From Chytridium lagenaria (Eukaryota; Chytridiomycota; Chytridiomycetes; Chytridiales; Chytridiaceae), in assembly GCA_025449115.1 (NCBI GenBank), contig JAHLKC010000112.1:1-64000 (forward strand): a stretch of 64,000 nt of DNA, read 5' to 3'. The position numbers were made by a program, and so were the translations under genes. This document shows positions 33,223 through 45,012 of the stretch, in pieces. The first letter of the stretch is position 1. The number at the start of each line of letters is the position of its first letter. The notes beneath the pieces are model-generated. The model was not told the origin of the DNA, ran no database searches, and was given only the letters and a program-made list of their open reading frames with translations.

Positions 33223-35731
33223 CTAATACTCCTCATGCACAGGACTCACAACACCAGAAGGCGGGTTCGACTTCAAATCCGCATTCTCCGGTAAATCCCT
33301 CCAATGCACCCACTCCGCACCGCTAAATGGAACAATCACAGCTACTTGATGTCGCTCCATGGATTCTTGAGGTGGACCTGCTGGGAGCAAGGTCATCAAG
33401 GGTTCAGCGGCGGGGGCTAGTGGGATGGGGTGGTGAGGAAGGTTTGAGAACATGGAAGAGGATGGAGCGATGTGTGTGGGTTGAACCATAGGTGCGAAGG
33501 TGGCGGGAGCGCTGGAACACGATCCAAGGTTTGCAAACATGGACGCGGCACCTAAAGTGGAGGGAGCGCTGTATGCGGGTTGACCCAAGGTAGGCGCGAG
33601 AGCGACCGGGTGCTGGGACGAGGCCGAGGCGTGCGAAAACAGAAGGAGCACCTGAAAGAGCCAAGCCGCTGTATGCGGGTTGACCCACATGTGCGAAAGC
33701 GACAGGGGTGCTAGGACGAGGCCCGAGGCGTGAGAAAATAGAAGGAGCACCTGAAGTGGACGGAGCGCTTGGTGGACCAAAAGCAGGCCCGAAAGCGACA
33801 GGGGTGGTAGGACGAGGCCCGAGGCGTGAGAAAATAGAAGGAGCACCTGAAGTGGCCGGGCCGCTGTATGCGGGTTGACCCAAGGCAGGCCCAAAAGCGA
33901 CAGGGGTGCTAGGACGAGGCCCGAGGCGTGAGAAAACCGAAGGAGCACTTGACGTGGGCGGAGCGCTTGGTGGACCAACAGCAGGCCCCAAAGCGACAGG
34001 GTGCTAGGACGAGGTCCGAGGCGTGAGAAAACCGAAAGAGCACTTGAAGTGGGTGCCGCATCGTATGCGGGGCCAAAAGCAGTCGCGACGGGAGCGCTGG
34101 TACCAGACCCAAGGCTTGCAAAGATGGATGGGGCACTTGAAGCGCTGTTGGCGGCAGGCGCGAAAGCGGTCCAAGATCCCAGGCTTGCGAAAATAGACGG
34201 GACACCTGAAGTGGGCGGAGCGCTGGATTTAGGTTGACCCAAGGCAGGTGCAAAAGCGACGGGATCGCTGGCACAAGGTCCAAGACGTGCGAAAATCGAC
34301 GGAGCGCCTGAAGTGGGCGGAGCGCTGGATGCGAGTTGACTCAAAGCAGGTGCAACAGCGACGGGATCGCTGGCACAAGGTCCAAGTCTTGCAAAGATAG
34401 ACGGAGCGCCTGAAGTTGGCGGCGCGCTGGCACAAGGTCCCAGACGTTTGAAAATCGACGGAGCGGCTAAGTTAAAAAGAGCAGCCGTTAGAACATGTAG
34501 GTGTACGTCACTAATGGCGTCAACCGGAAAAGGAGATTACCTGAAGGAGGAGCAGGGAGTGTATCCTCCGACAATGGTGGCGCATCCGCCAACGATTTTC
34601 GAGCCACGCCAACGATGGAAACCGAGGAAGCACTTGACGCCGCGAAACCATTTGGTTGAGACACGATATGATCTTCTGCAACGGCAGGTATGCCAGAACC
34701 AGCGGCAAGGCCCGTGAACATTGAAGAAGAAACTAGGAAGAATGTTAGCTTACACGAATAAATAATGTGATGCAGTACCTGAGGGTGCGGGAGGATCCTC
34801 CGACAATGACGGCGCATCCGCCAACGATTTTCGAGTGGCCATGCCAAGGATGGAGAATGAGGGACCGCTCAGCGTCGACGTGGAAGCTGGGATGTCATCA
34901 AGTTGAGCCCGGGCAGGAGCGACGGGGGTGCTGGGACGAGTACCCGTAGAAGTCAACACAGTCACTGGAATAAAAAGGGATGTTAGCGTATATAAAACAG
35001 AATTTGGATGTACCTGTGGATGCGGGAGGGTCATCTGACAAAGGGGGCATCCGCCAATGATTTTTGAAAAGAGATGGGACATGATGAAGTCGCGACCGTG
35101 GTTGATGCCGCTACAGCCGGAGCCGGATCTGTAGGAGCATTGCCTGCATAATAAAATTCATGAACTGTAAGATTACGTATATGTAACAACAGCACAGCAT
35201 TAAAGAAGATCATCAACTTACCTGAGGTTGCCGGTGCTTCAACATTGATCACCGGCTTTAACATAGCCAAATGCATCGAAACCCAATTATCCCCCCCTCC
35301 ACACACTCCTCATTCAACCAAGCATATTTACAAAGCGGAATAAGCCACCTCCCACACCTCCAAACATCATACTTTTCTCCAACCTGTGCAATACTTGACC
35401 GCAACACCGTCACTCCATCAAAAACAACATAAAGGGGAGAAGGCTGTCGTTCATAGGGATCCAATTTCGCAACCCAAATCTTCTTACATCGAAACTCTTC
35501 CAACGCAACCACCATATCGCTTTCATGAACAAGATGAGGTTGAACAGGAACCATCCAACGTCCCACTTTCTTCAACCCGTAGGAAGCACCGGGGGCGGAA
35601 AGGTTTTTGATGGGGATACGCTCTTTATCCAGGGTTTGGAAGTTTGCTGAGTCCTGTGCTTGGGCCTTTCGTGCCTTCCGGAGCTCACGTTCGCTATCGC
35701 TCTCGTCTGCTTGGGGACCCATCGGACCCAT
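33223..35731 (-). CDS. Tandem-repeat protein with SIFxRLG motifs and repeated KSLADAP exons, function unknown
   Basis: The ATG at 35731 begins MGPMGPQADESDSERELRKA, a charged region of about 150 residues with WVAKLDPYERQPSPLYVV and WRCGRWLIPL. A donor near 35223 (GTAAGTTGATG) is followed by small exons that each carry a variant of RKSLADAP(P/S)LSED (about 35040, 34820, 34590). The C-terminal half (34435-33400) has about ten repeats of roughly 35 residues built on SGAPSIF(A/S)RLGP and PVAFAPALGQP. The end, VIVPFSGAEWVHWRDLPENA, is non-repetitive. I know no family with this layout. The repeats are disordered in composition and suit short-motif binding. Frames shift within the repeats, partly from indels. 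Confidence 0.5.
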
Positions 35732-36353
35732 CGTGGAGGTGGAGGGGATGGTTCTGCATTGTTGGGAAAATGAGCATTGTTGAAATGGAATTGTCGGAGT
35801 CTACAAAATAATCAATAAAGAAAATCACCTTGAGATTTTTGGAGGAGCGGCGACGATGATGGCTTTAGGAAGGAGACGGAGATGGAGTTGGCGTGAGCGC
35901 TGCTTCTACCTACAATAAAAGCAAATCAGTAAATAATTACAATATGGTATGAACTCGTAATTAAACTTTTTGGTATTGTTCTTGCGGATGAATGGGGTAA
36001 AAGTGGAGGAATTTCGTCGGAAGACAAAAACGAAAGAAAGAAGGAATTCGGAAAAGAGAGAAAACAGGAATGACTTGCACATCTACTCACTGGTTTCAAA
36101 GAACTCTGATACTCGCAGCTTTCTTCTGACGTTGGGGGCAGGCCAGCAGCAGCTGTTTACGATGAGAATTGTCAACAAGAAAAAATTATAATTAAATTTT
36201 CAAACAAACAAACAAAAAAGTCTCACACACACACCTTCAATCAGTGAGCAGGGCGATGGGAGGGGCAGCAGGTGGAGGCCGAAGAGGGAGGTGAGGAGGG
36301 AGCGACACTGGTTAAACGTAGTGATAAAGTATAGAAGAGAATATGTGTAAGCG
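35732..36353 (-). other. Possible small exons linking the membrane-protein frame to the repeat gene
   Basis: On the minus strand there are consistent splice pairs: an exon after AACCAG at 36310 ending near 36237, one after AAACAG at 36151 with LPPTSEESCEYQSSLKP ending at GTGAGT near 36091, and one after TTGTAG near 35912 ending near 35830. They could make 36707-33223 one gene. No domain is seen and the reading frame through them is not clean. Confidence 0.3.
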
Positions 36354-36707
36354 TTATGACAAAATAAAGAAACAGAAAGGACATCTCACCTTCAAACTCG
36401 AACAAAAGTAGATGATGCGAGAACATACTTCCCACATCCACTTGATCCATTCGACAGTGATTGAGATAATATTGGCAATCACAGGGTATGCGTACACGAT
36501 GGCATGGATGAAGGTGGCAACGGCCCACGAGATACCAGCAGCAAGATGTTGGGTGAGGGTCCAGGTGCTCATTTCAATGCCCACCTCAACGACCATCAGG
36601 ATAAATCTCAACTCAATAAAGGTGCAGAAAAGGCAGAACGTGTAGAAGAAATTCGACCAGTATGTGTTGGCGATGGTTTTCTTAAAGCCCTCGTATGGAC
36701 GAGACAT
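36354..36707 (-). CDS. Small multi-pass membrane protein, family unknown
   Basis: ATG at 36707 begins MSRPYEGFKKTIANTYWSNF. Two or three hydrophobic helices follow: YTFCLFCTFIELRFILMVV, ISWAVATFIHAIVYAYPVI and NIISITVEWIKWMW. The first exon ends SSLK at a GTGAGATG donor near 36391. Whether the gene stops shortly after or continues into the neighbouring repeat gene is unresolved. Confidence 0.5.
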   Translation of the reverse strand: MSRPYEGFKKTIANTYWSNFFYTFCLFCTFIELRFILMVVEVGIEMSTWTLTQHLAAGISWAVATFIHAIVYAYPVIANIISITVEWIKWMWEVCSRIIYFCSSLKVRCPFCFFILS

Positions 36708-36911
36708 GATGTCGGTTATCTTGCCAGAGGTCAGAAGATGGCTAGATGTTTATTTCCGAAGAAGTCGTAGTTTGAAAGTAATTGTTACACCAATAAACAT
36801 GGCCAACCTGATATTTATACGTAAAAAATACATTGTGAATGAACATCGAATAATAAATAAAAAAACGTCTTTACGTAAGGCTTCAAACCGTACGTCAATG
36901 AAGAGACGCCA

Positions 36912-39803
36912 TCATTCTCTCTCACCAACAACCTCCAACCCTCTTTTCCATGCCTCCTCATCCCTCCAAAACACCTTCCTCATCAAAATCCTCACCACAC
37001 ATTTATCGCCAAAAGCCACCGCCCTCCTCAAAACCCCCATCTTCCCATCCCCCATCACACACCTCCCAGTCTCCAACACCATCTCCACAATCGCAGGACA
37101 CTCGCCGACCCACCACCTCCACGCGCCCCCCACTCCACAGGTCCAGTCTCATCCACCGCAATGCCAAACCCCACAGCAAGATGAAGCGCATCGTCAAATA
37201 AAGATGCGATATTGAATGAATCCGAGACGTAGATTGGGAGGACGCGGTGGATGAGGAATGAAATGATGAGATGGACGGTTTCAGGACATCCTGATCGAAC
37301 AGCACACCGAAGAACATGGCTTGGATCAAGATTGGCAGGAAATTTGACATCTCCTCTCTTTGCAACCATAGCTGCCACAATCCCAGCATGACCACCCCCA
37401 GCAGCCCCACACAACGCTTCATACGAATACCACCCCACGTGTACATCCCTCCATCAGTCCATCCCGCAATTCTAAACTCACATTTCCCCTTTTCCATCAG
37501 CATCTTTCATGACCCGCGCATGCCCTTTCCCAGCGGCACTCACCACTGCCTCATCCACACAACCCACCCATCCAGCCTCACACAAAACCTTAACCGTATC
37601 CACAACACCCACTCACCGCCACAGCTTTCACAACACTCCCCTTCAAATTCTCCACACCCATCCATCCATCCTCATACCGTCTCATCCCAATCAACACCTT
37701 GACAATCTCCGCATTCCCCATCGCCGCCGCTCTCCAAACAATAAAATCAACCCCCTCATCACTCACCCATCCTCGTTGCGCAACAAGGTACACAGCGTCA
37801 ACGTTCTGTGATCGCGAGAGGACGGCAAACACAGTATGCGCAGTGAATGACATAACATCCTTGATGCCGTGGGTGTCGTAAAAGTGGAGGAGATGTCGAA
37901 CGCATTCGGCGTGTCCGAATTCGACGGCTTGACGGAGAGAGATTTGGAAAAAAGGGGATAGGGATGCAACAGGGATCGTTTTTAGAATGACAGAGAGGAT
38001 GTATGCGCTTCCACGACGCGATGCTTCGATAATATCTTCAGGGCGTATGTCAACATTATGCGTAAGCAGAGATGAGAGAACACCGAATCATGCGAATGAA
38101 TGATCGAAAGCGTCATAGCTTCACGCCGTAAAACCCGAATCCCCCTGTCATCCATCCCCACATCCGGGAACATGTCCATCATATTCACACACGCAGCATG
38201 CACGTTCTCAAAAATCTCCAAATACCCATTCTCAGCCGCCTCCAACATCCCAGTCCTACACATCATCCAAAACGCCTCCAAATTCTTTCTCGTCCGCACC
38301 ACCGCATCCCTCACAAACTTCACCACAACATCCGCAGTTTCCCCATGTCCCTTTGACACTGCATACCGTATCGCATCAGCACCAACACCTTTCACCCTCC
38401 CAGTGTTCAACAACACGTTGACGGTATCCGTATGCCCTCCATAACACGCATGCTTGATGGCCGCGTTAGAACAAGCGCTTGGATCAACGTGGTTGCAGAG
38501 TATCGATACAACACTGGTATGTCCATGCGTGGCGGCAGAGACTAACGCAGACTCCATGACAACCTCATCCACCCCCCCGTGTCATTAAATACCGCACCAA
38601 CTCCGCATTACCACTCCTTGCCGCATTCCCCACCGCCTCCCCCAACGTCCAAGTATCCATCGGTCTATCCAACACTTTAACAACTTCAACATGACCCTCC
38701 AAACAAGCTCCCAACAATGCATTTTCATTCACCGCGCCAACATCACATCTCTCCATCAACATCTTAACGATAGGTAGATACCCCTTCTCACTCGCTTTCC
38801 ACAACGCCTCCTCAACCCCCTCACCCACATCCCCCTTAACCCCCTCCATCAGCACCCTCACAACCTCCACATGTCCATTCCCCGCCGCAAGTCGCACCGC
38901 CTCACTCCAAGCCCATGGATTCACCTGTCCCCCCAAAACCCGTCGAACAATCTCCCCATATCCATTCTTAGCCGCCTTTCGCAACGCCTGATGATTCCTC
39001 CACGTGCTGACCGTCCTCCTTTCCAAAACCTCCAACACCTTCACGTCCCCGCGTTTCGCGGCCGCACGTATCGCAGCCCCATCATAAGCATCGATGAGAT
39101 GGGGGTTAAAGGTTTTAACAACGTTTTCCAGTAACTCGGCGTGTCCGCATTCGGCGAGGATGCAGACGGAGAGCGCAATGTCGTGGTTTGTCGCGGTTTG
39201 AAGGAGGGAGAAGAGGAGTGGTTGAAGGGCAAAGTGACAGGCGTAGTAGAGGGGAGTTTGAAAGGGTTGTTGAGGAGTGGGAATTGACGGGATGCGAGGA
39301 TGTTGAGGGCTAGAGTGAGGATGGGGAGAGGAGATGACCAGAATCGTGTGGGATTCATGGGGTGGGGTTTCCATATTCCAGAGGTTTTTGGGAGGTCGAG
39401 GTCGGATGGACGAGGGGATTTAACGGACATTGCTGTTTTGGAGGGTTTTAAATTTTTTGAAGGGGGTGAGGGTCATACCTTTGATGCCGTCAAAGAAGTA
39501 GGGGGGAAGGCCGTTGTCGATGATGAAGGCGATGAGATAATGCACGGGGAGGTTCTCCCATGGTATAGTTTTGAAGCAAGCCACGTTCTTGAGTTGTTGT
39601 CGTGCCGTTGAAATAGTGTTGAGGGATTGATTTAAATGGTTGCATGATTGTTTGAGCTTGGGGATGCAGTGGGAGGGGAGATGGATGCAGATGATGTCGA
39701 GCAGAGATTGGGGAGCGTGAGGAGGGACATGATGATGGGAATAGAAGTGGACTTTGATAATGGTGTAGAACCACCTCCCCGTTTGGATGTTATTGTTTGG
39801 CAT
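36912..39803 (-). CDS. Ankyrin-repeat protein with F-box-like N-terminus
   Basis: From ATG 39803 (MPNNNIQTGRWF) an F-box-like helix set reads PQSLLDIICIHLPSHCIPKL. A 46-nt intron (39478-39433) joins GIK to AMSVKSPRPSDL in phase. At least 14 ankyrin-like units follow, for example AAIRAAAKRGDVKVLEVL, EAVRLAAGNGHVEVVRVLM, ALWKASEKGYLPIVKML, ALLGACLEGHVEVVKVL and AIKHACYGGHTDTVNVLL. Frames break near 39260, 38570, 37980 and 37550-37600, mostly by one base. Such F-box/ankyrin proteins often act as substrate adaptors for ubiquitin ligases; that role rests on the weak F-box match. Confidence 0.65.
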
Positions 39804-40042
39804 TTTTCGTTTTGAAACGCGGGGAGGTAAGCTGTTCCACCCCTTAATTGTCTCAGATATAACAATAAAAAACATGGATGAGAGCTGCAGCATCCCGCAT
39901 CTAACTAGGTAGTTACCGTGACGACCAACTGACCTGACGATAGTTTTCGTTTTGCTTGATCGGTATACGCGGAAGATCTAAATCATACTTTTATCAAAAA
40001 AGGTTATTACATCAATCACCTCACTCCCCTCTTTCTCCCCGC

Positions 40043-40652
40043 ATGCCTCCCATGCCCCCCATGCCTCCCATGCCCCCCATGCCCCCATGCCCACCATGCC
40101 CCCGTCACGTCCCCCCACCCCCACTCATCCTTAAATCGGGTGACGACCGCAAAACCTCAATCTTTATGGGCCCTCTGGACCTAGTGTACCGCAAGACCGA
40201 CATTATACCACGTCGATGGACGTTTGAGGCCAAGATGAGTTCTGTGACGGTAGATTTGGCGTCAGGGACGTTACAGGATGGGGAGACGGTGTTGGTGTTG
40301 AATTTGGCGGGGACGGGGTTTGTGATTGTGTGTGAGGATGGGGTTGGGGTGTCGGTGGATGGGAGTGAGTGAGTGTGCGGTGTAAGTGTTCTCTCCCATA
40401 TTTTCTTTGTATTTTCCCAACCCCAGATTCATTTTTTTGGATGGTTGGGAGGGTTCTCTATTCCACCCACCGTTTTTCTTTGTTCCATCTTCGTTTAGAT
40501 TTTGGTATATCTCTTGCCTTACCTTACCCTTTTATTGTCGTAGATTCAACGATGAACGCGCCAACGTCCCGCAAACGTCGACATCACGTGTTGTGATCCA
40601 AGGCTCCATGTTCATGAGCACCATCAGGGTGATATCGCCGAATCAGAAATAA
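40043..40652 (+). CDS. Small galectin-like protein with MPP-repeat N-terminus
   Basis: ATG 40043 starts five Met-Pro-Pro units (CCTCCCATG-type repeats), then CPPCPRH. The rest is beta-rich: WTFEAKMSSVTVDLASGTLQ, ETVLVLNLAGTGFVIVC, GVGVSVDGSEF. Splicing 40369-40545 (GTGAGTG to GTCGTAG) keeps phase, giving SEFNDERANVPQTST and a C-terminal SRVVIQGSMFMSTIRVIS. The last part resembles the closing strands of a galectin (V-x-VDG-x-EF ... IxG-x-x-x-x-x-IRV). Sugar binding is a guess; the intron model is well supported by phase. Confidence 0.5.
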
Positions 40653-41584
40653 ATAAAGTCCACAACCAAACATACAACAGGGAGAAAAAAAAAATGAATA
40701 TGTTGATCGCTATGCGTTATTGAAGGGTTTGAGGGGTGTATGCAAAGTACTTGCAAACTTTATCCATGTTGTTAGAAATAAACAAAGAGAATTTGTGTTG
40801 ATCAAACCAAAAACCATCACGGCTATCCCTTCGGTGCATAAAAGCCACGCTCAACGAAAACGAGATTATATTGTTTTATTCAATAAAAAAGCGTTGACGC
40901 ACAAACGAAAAAAGCACCACTAGAAAGGATATCGAGATGATACGATGCGATAGAGTGAAAAAAAGAGTATGTGAAAGGGGGTCGACTAAAAATTTAGAAA
41001 ATGAGTATGTGACGAAAAAAGGGGTTCGATTAAAAGGGGATTAACAAGGTCGAAAAATGAGTATGATATGTGAGTTATAAAAAAAAAGGAAGGGATTAAA
41101 AAGATAAAAACAAAAAACGAGTATGCGAGGTGGAAAAGAAAAAACAACCCACCAAAAAAAAAAAAAAAAACCAAGCAAAAATCACACCATCTTCTTCCCC
41201 CCTCCCTCCACAATCCACTCATACGTCCTCAACGAATCCCTCACAGCGCTCTTAACAGAGAACCCATGAACCGCCACCCGTCTCGCAATCCGCCAACACG
41301 CGTCAAAGTCGAGCCGTTTGGAATAGGCATATAGGCATATAGGCATATAGGTGAACGGCCAACTTCCTTCCTGATACACACATGACAATTCCTTTCACAC
41401 ACACCTAATAAAATAAATAATAAAATAAATAATAAATAAATAAATAATAGTTACACAAAAGGGTCTGCGCCAAGCGGCTCACAGCAAGAGTGGCGTCGTG
41501 TTCCTATTGGCTTGTTATTCGTATCACTCACGCTTTCCATGGGATATAAAACAAATAAAAAAATTATTTATTTATTTAATTGGT
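40653..41584. other. Intergenic, no gene recognised
   Basis: AT-rich, with an A run at 41153-41170, three copies of AGGCATAT at about 41324-41350 and an AAATAAATAATA stretch at 41408-41450. The last 80 bases are the presumed leader of the NAD kinase gene. Confidence 0.5.
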
Positions 41585-43606
41585 ATGGCCAACAACAGCA
41601 ACGACGCTCTGGCGACCATCATCATCCCTCCTCTTCCACCTGCATCACAACTCTCCTCCATCACAAATACATCTTCATCATCATCATCATCAGCATACAA
41701 GAGGGCATCACCTTCTGCTGCACACATCATGGGAAGGCCTCATCTCCTCACCATCCCTGTCGCTCACAATGCTGCATCTCCCATCAGTCCTGGGTTTGAC
41801 GCACTAATGGCCAAGCTTGGCGTTCACGGTGCAGACTCCCTACTGACGCCAACCGTGCTCTCGGCTGTTGCAAGAAAGGGTTCTCTAGACCAGACCACTG
41901 GTGACGACTGTCTCTTATCAGCAAGCACTGTAAGGATACCCTCAACCCCTCTTGCATCAAGTCTAGTCCATCAGTACTCCTCCCCACTGTCATCCGATGG
42001 TCAAGACGATGTTGAAACGACGACGGTGGAACATGCTTCAGTGACAGCTGCAAAGGCTTCGGCCGGCCCACAACGGTCGTGGTCAACGGATTCGTTATCA
42101 TCGGTTTCATCAACGGGTACAAACGGTGCCGTCGCTGCATCGGGTTCCACGTCGTCGTTGACGCCTTCTCAGAGTTCAGCAACAACACCCGGGACAGGGT
42201 CTAAAAAGAATAGAGGACGAAGGATGAGCTCGCATGTTACTTTGGCCAATACCTCTGTTGGACTTCGTGAGATTGCAAAACAAATTGGTATTTATATATT
42301 TTTTTTACGAGCTCTTTTAAATGCTCTTTGGTTTTTCCATCGTCTCTAAGCTTGACTTGAAATTTGTTTGCCACAGGCAAGGCCGTTTTAAAGTGGGAGG
42401 CACCTCCAAAGACAATCTTGATCGTCACCAAGGTGCACGACCCAGAATTGGTCAGCGTCACCCGGAAGTTTGCAGACTGGCTCCTCTCCCTCGGAATGAC
42501 AGTGTAAGCCTACTTTTAGCATTCGCTTTTCTATTTTTCTCCATTTCTCATCCAACATACCACTATCTTGAAATAGCTGGGTCGAGGACAGACTCAAAGA
42601 CGACCCCTTGTTCGGATGGGCCGATTTCGGTGCCGACCATCTCGAAACCTCCCCAGACCTCGACGACCAAAGCCGCACCGCCACCGCCATGCACTTTCCC
42701 ACCTCCCTCTCCACCTCCATCACCGAAGACACAGAACTCTCTCCCTGCGCCTCCATCGCCTCCACCGCCTCCTCCTTTGCCACAACCTCCTCCTCCACCA
42801 CCCCTCCCTCCCGTCTTCGATTCTGGAACGCCCAAACCTGCGAATCCCAATGCTCCGCCTCCATCGACCTCATCATCACCCTCGGCGGCGACGGCACCGT
42901 CCTCTTCACCGCCTCCCTCTTCCAAACCTGTCGCGTGCCCCCCATCATCCCATTCGACCTCGGCTCCCTCGGTTTCCTCGCCGTCTTCCCCTACACGCAT
43001 CACCGTCAAGTCCTCACCAACGTCATCACAGGCCCCGACGGATTCGCCGTCAACATGCGCATGCGCCTCGCCTGCACCGTTCACCGTCGTCACATCCCCA
43101 CCAACACGTATCGTATCGAAAAAACCTTTCACGTCCTCAACGAACTCGTAGTAGATCGTGGACCATCCCCTTACATGTCAGAACTCGAACTCTACGTTGA
43201 CGACGCCCCCCTCACCACCATGCAAGCCGACGGTCTCGTCATCGCCACCCCAACCGGATCCACCGCCTACTCCCTCTCCGCCAACGGCTCCATGGTGCAT
43301 CCCGCCGTCCCCACGATTCTCGTGACACCCATCTGTCCACATACGTTATCGTTTCGACCCATGTTGTTACCTGATTCGATTGAATTGAAGGTGATGCTGC
43401 CGCTTCATGCTCGGACTGCTACGGCGTGTGCGAGTTTTGATGGACGTGGGAGAGTGGAGTTGGGACAGGGGGATTTTGTGACGGTGACGATGAGTCGGTT
43501 TCCGGTGCCGACGGTGAGTAAGGAGGATCAGAGTCGAGATTGGATTGAGAGTTTGGGGAGGTGTTTGCATTGGAATGTGAGGGCGAGGCAGAAGGCGTTT
43601 GCTTGA
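41585..43606 (+). CDS. NAD kinase
   Basis: NAD kinase phosphorylates NAD (or NADH) with ATP to NADP(H). The ATG at 41585 opens a Ser/Thr/Ala-rich N-terminal region of about 235 residues, probably regulatory. Introns 42288-42376 and 42504-42576 both preserve phase. The catalytic part begins KTILIVTKVHDPELV, then DLIITLGGDGTVLF with the GGDG ATP motif, FDLGSLGFLAVF, FHVLNELVVDRGPSPYM, and ATPTGSTAYSLSANG, ending with ACASFDGRGRVEL. All family landmarks are present and the frame is clean, so it should be active. It belongs to the fungal Utr1/Pos5 type; no clear mitochondrial presequence is seen, so a cytosolic Utr1-like role is more likely. Confidence 0.93.
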
Positions 43607-43725
43607 ACTCCTTTTCTAGGCGTTGGTTTGAACTCCTTTTCTTTTTGTGTGTATCCTTCTGTTCTTTTTCTTTGATTGGGGAGGTGTTTGCATTGGAATG
43701 TGAGGGCGAGGTAGAAGGCGTTTGC
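43553..43725 (+). repeat. 50-bp duplication of the NAD kinase 3' coding end
   Basis: 43553-43602 (the last codons of NAD kinase) recurs at 43676-43725 with one C-to-T difference that turns a Gln codon into TAG. Between them, TTGAACTCCTTTTCT is also present twice, 25 bp apart. Confidence 0.9.
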
Positions 43726-43820
43726 GTGAATTCTTCCCACTTTTTTTTGTGTTTATGCTTTTTTTTTCGTTTTTTTCTTGAATCTCGTCTATCTTTCTTC
43801 TTTATTTTTCGCGACTACGC

Positions 43821-43925
43821 CCATCCTTGTGCATTATTCCGTTTGCACATGTTATCCATCCTTGTGCATTATTCCGTTTGCACATGTTATCCATCCTTGT
43901 GCATGATTCCGTTTGCACATGTTAT
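43821..43925 (+). repeat. Three tandem copies of a 35-bp unit
   Basis: The unit starts CCATCCTTGTGCAT and ends GCACATGTTAT; copies begin at 43821, 43856 and 43891 and are nearly identical. There are no spacers. Confidence 0.9.
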
Positions 43926-45012
43926 CCATATACATAGATGTTCATTTCACGCCTTTCCGCGCTTTCACCCATTTACATCCCTCCACTTGTTCACTTCTTG
44001 TTTCCTATTTCCATTCGTTTTACACATTTAAAAGCAACCTGTAAACAAATGCATCTTACCCCACACGAAAAAGAACAAACATTGCCCCCATTTCCTCGCT
44101 CAAGGAAATGGGACCGTAAACCCTTTTCCCGTTAAACGTATTCCCTTCTTTCGGAGTCTGCAGAAGAAAAAACTAGGAAACGTTACCTCCTTTCCCCGTT
44201 AGACATATCCTTTTACCTTTATCGGAGGTGAGGGTGGGTATCATCACCACGATATCGATCTTGAGAATGAATACACCATAAAATCTACAGTTGGGTGTAC
44301 GTCCCCAACAATGGCACCAAATTCGCCTCCGTTAACGCACCATCATCATAAAAGAACCTGATGACCTCCATGGTCTGGCGCGGACGGGTGAGGACTTCCA
44401 AACGGTCAGGTGATGGTGCGGCATGGTTATCGCCATTATGTGACTATATAGCGCGTTGCTTTAGTCGTGGGATGAACGGCGAAGAAGAGCGAGGGGAGAT
44501 GTACGAGGGATTGTTTAATGGTTTTTCCCATGGTGGTGTGAAGTGGGTGGTTGTGGAAGGCGGGTTTGGGGTAAAGCGGGGGCAGAGACGGTCAACTCTG
44601 TCATTTTTGAAATCGGTACAGAAACAGAACGTCAAAACCTCGTTGTGAATGATCGTCGAGGATGGAAATACAGTGGATCTCCTTGATCAACAACACGTCG
44701 TGATGACATGGGTGACATTTTCACGATCAACAAAAATTTTGATGATCGCTAAACCAAAAGATACAGACAAGGAGTAGCCACAACAAGTGATGTATTTCCA
44801 TAACGTCAAAATATATTTCTACGACAAAGAAACAACAAAAAGGGAGGGAGTCTACGTTGGGTTGGAGGTGTCAATGCACCACAAGATTCCGAGCCGAAAA
44901 GTGGATGGCGTGAGGGGAGGCAGAAACAATGAAAAAAAGGGGTTGGTGAAGTTGACGGGTCGCCGCCAAATCACCCAAAGTTTATCCATGAACGTTACAT
45001 GGTTCAATGGAT
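43926..45012. other. Intergenic, no gene recognised
   Basis: Only fortuitous frames (for example 44361-44648) with no domain and no splice support. The right end is the 3' flank of the FG-GAP gene. Confidence 0.5.

Noticed and set aside
43821..43925. CRISPR-like array
   Set aside because: The three 35-bp units abut directly with no spacers, and the organism is a eukaryote.
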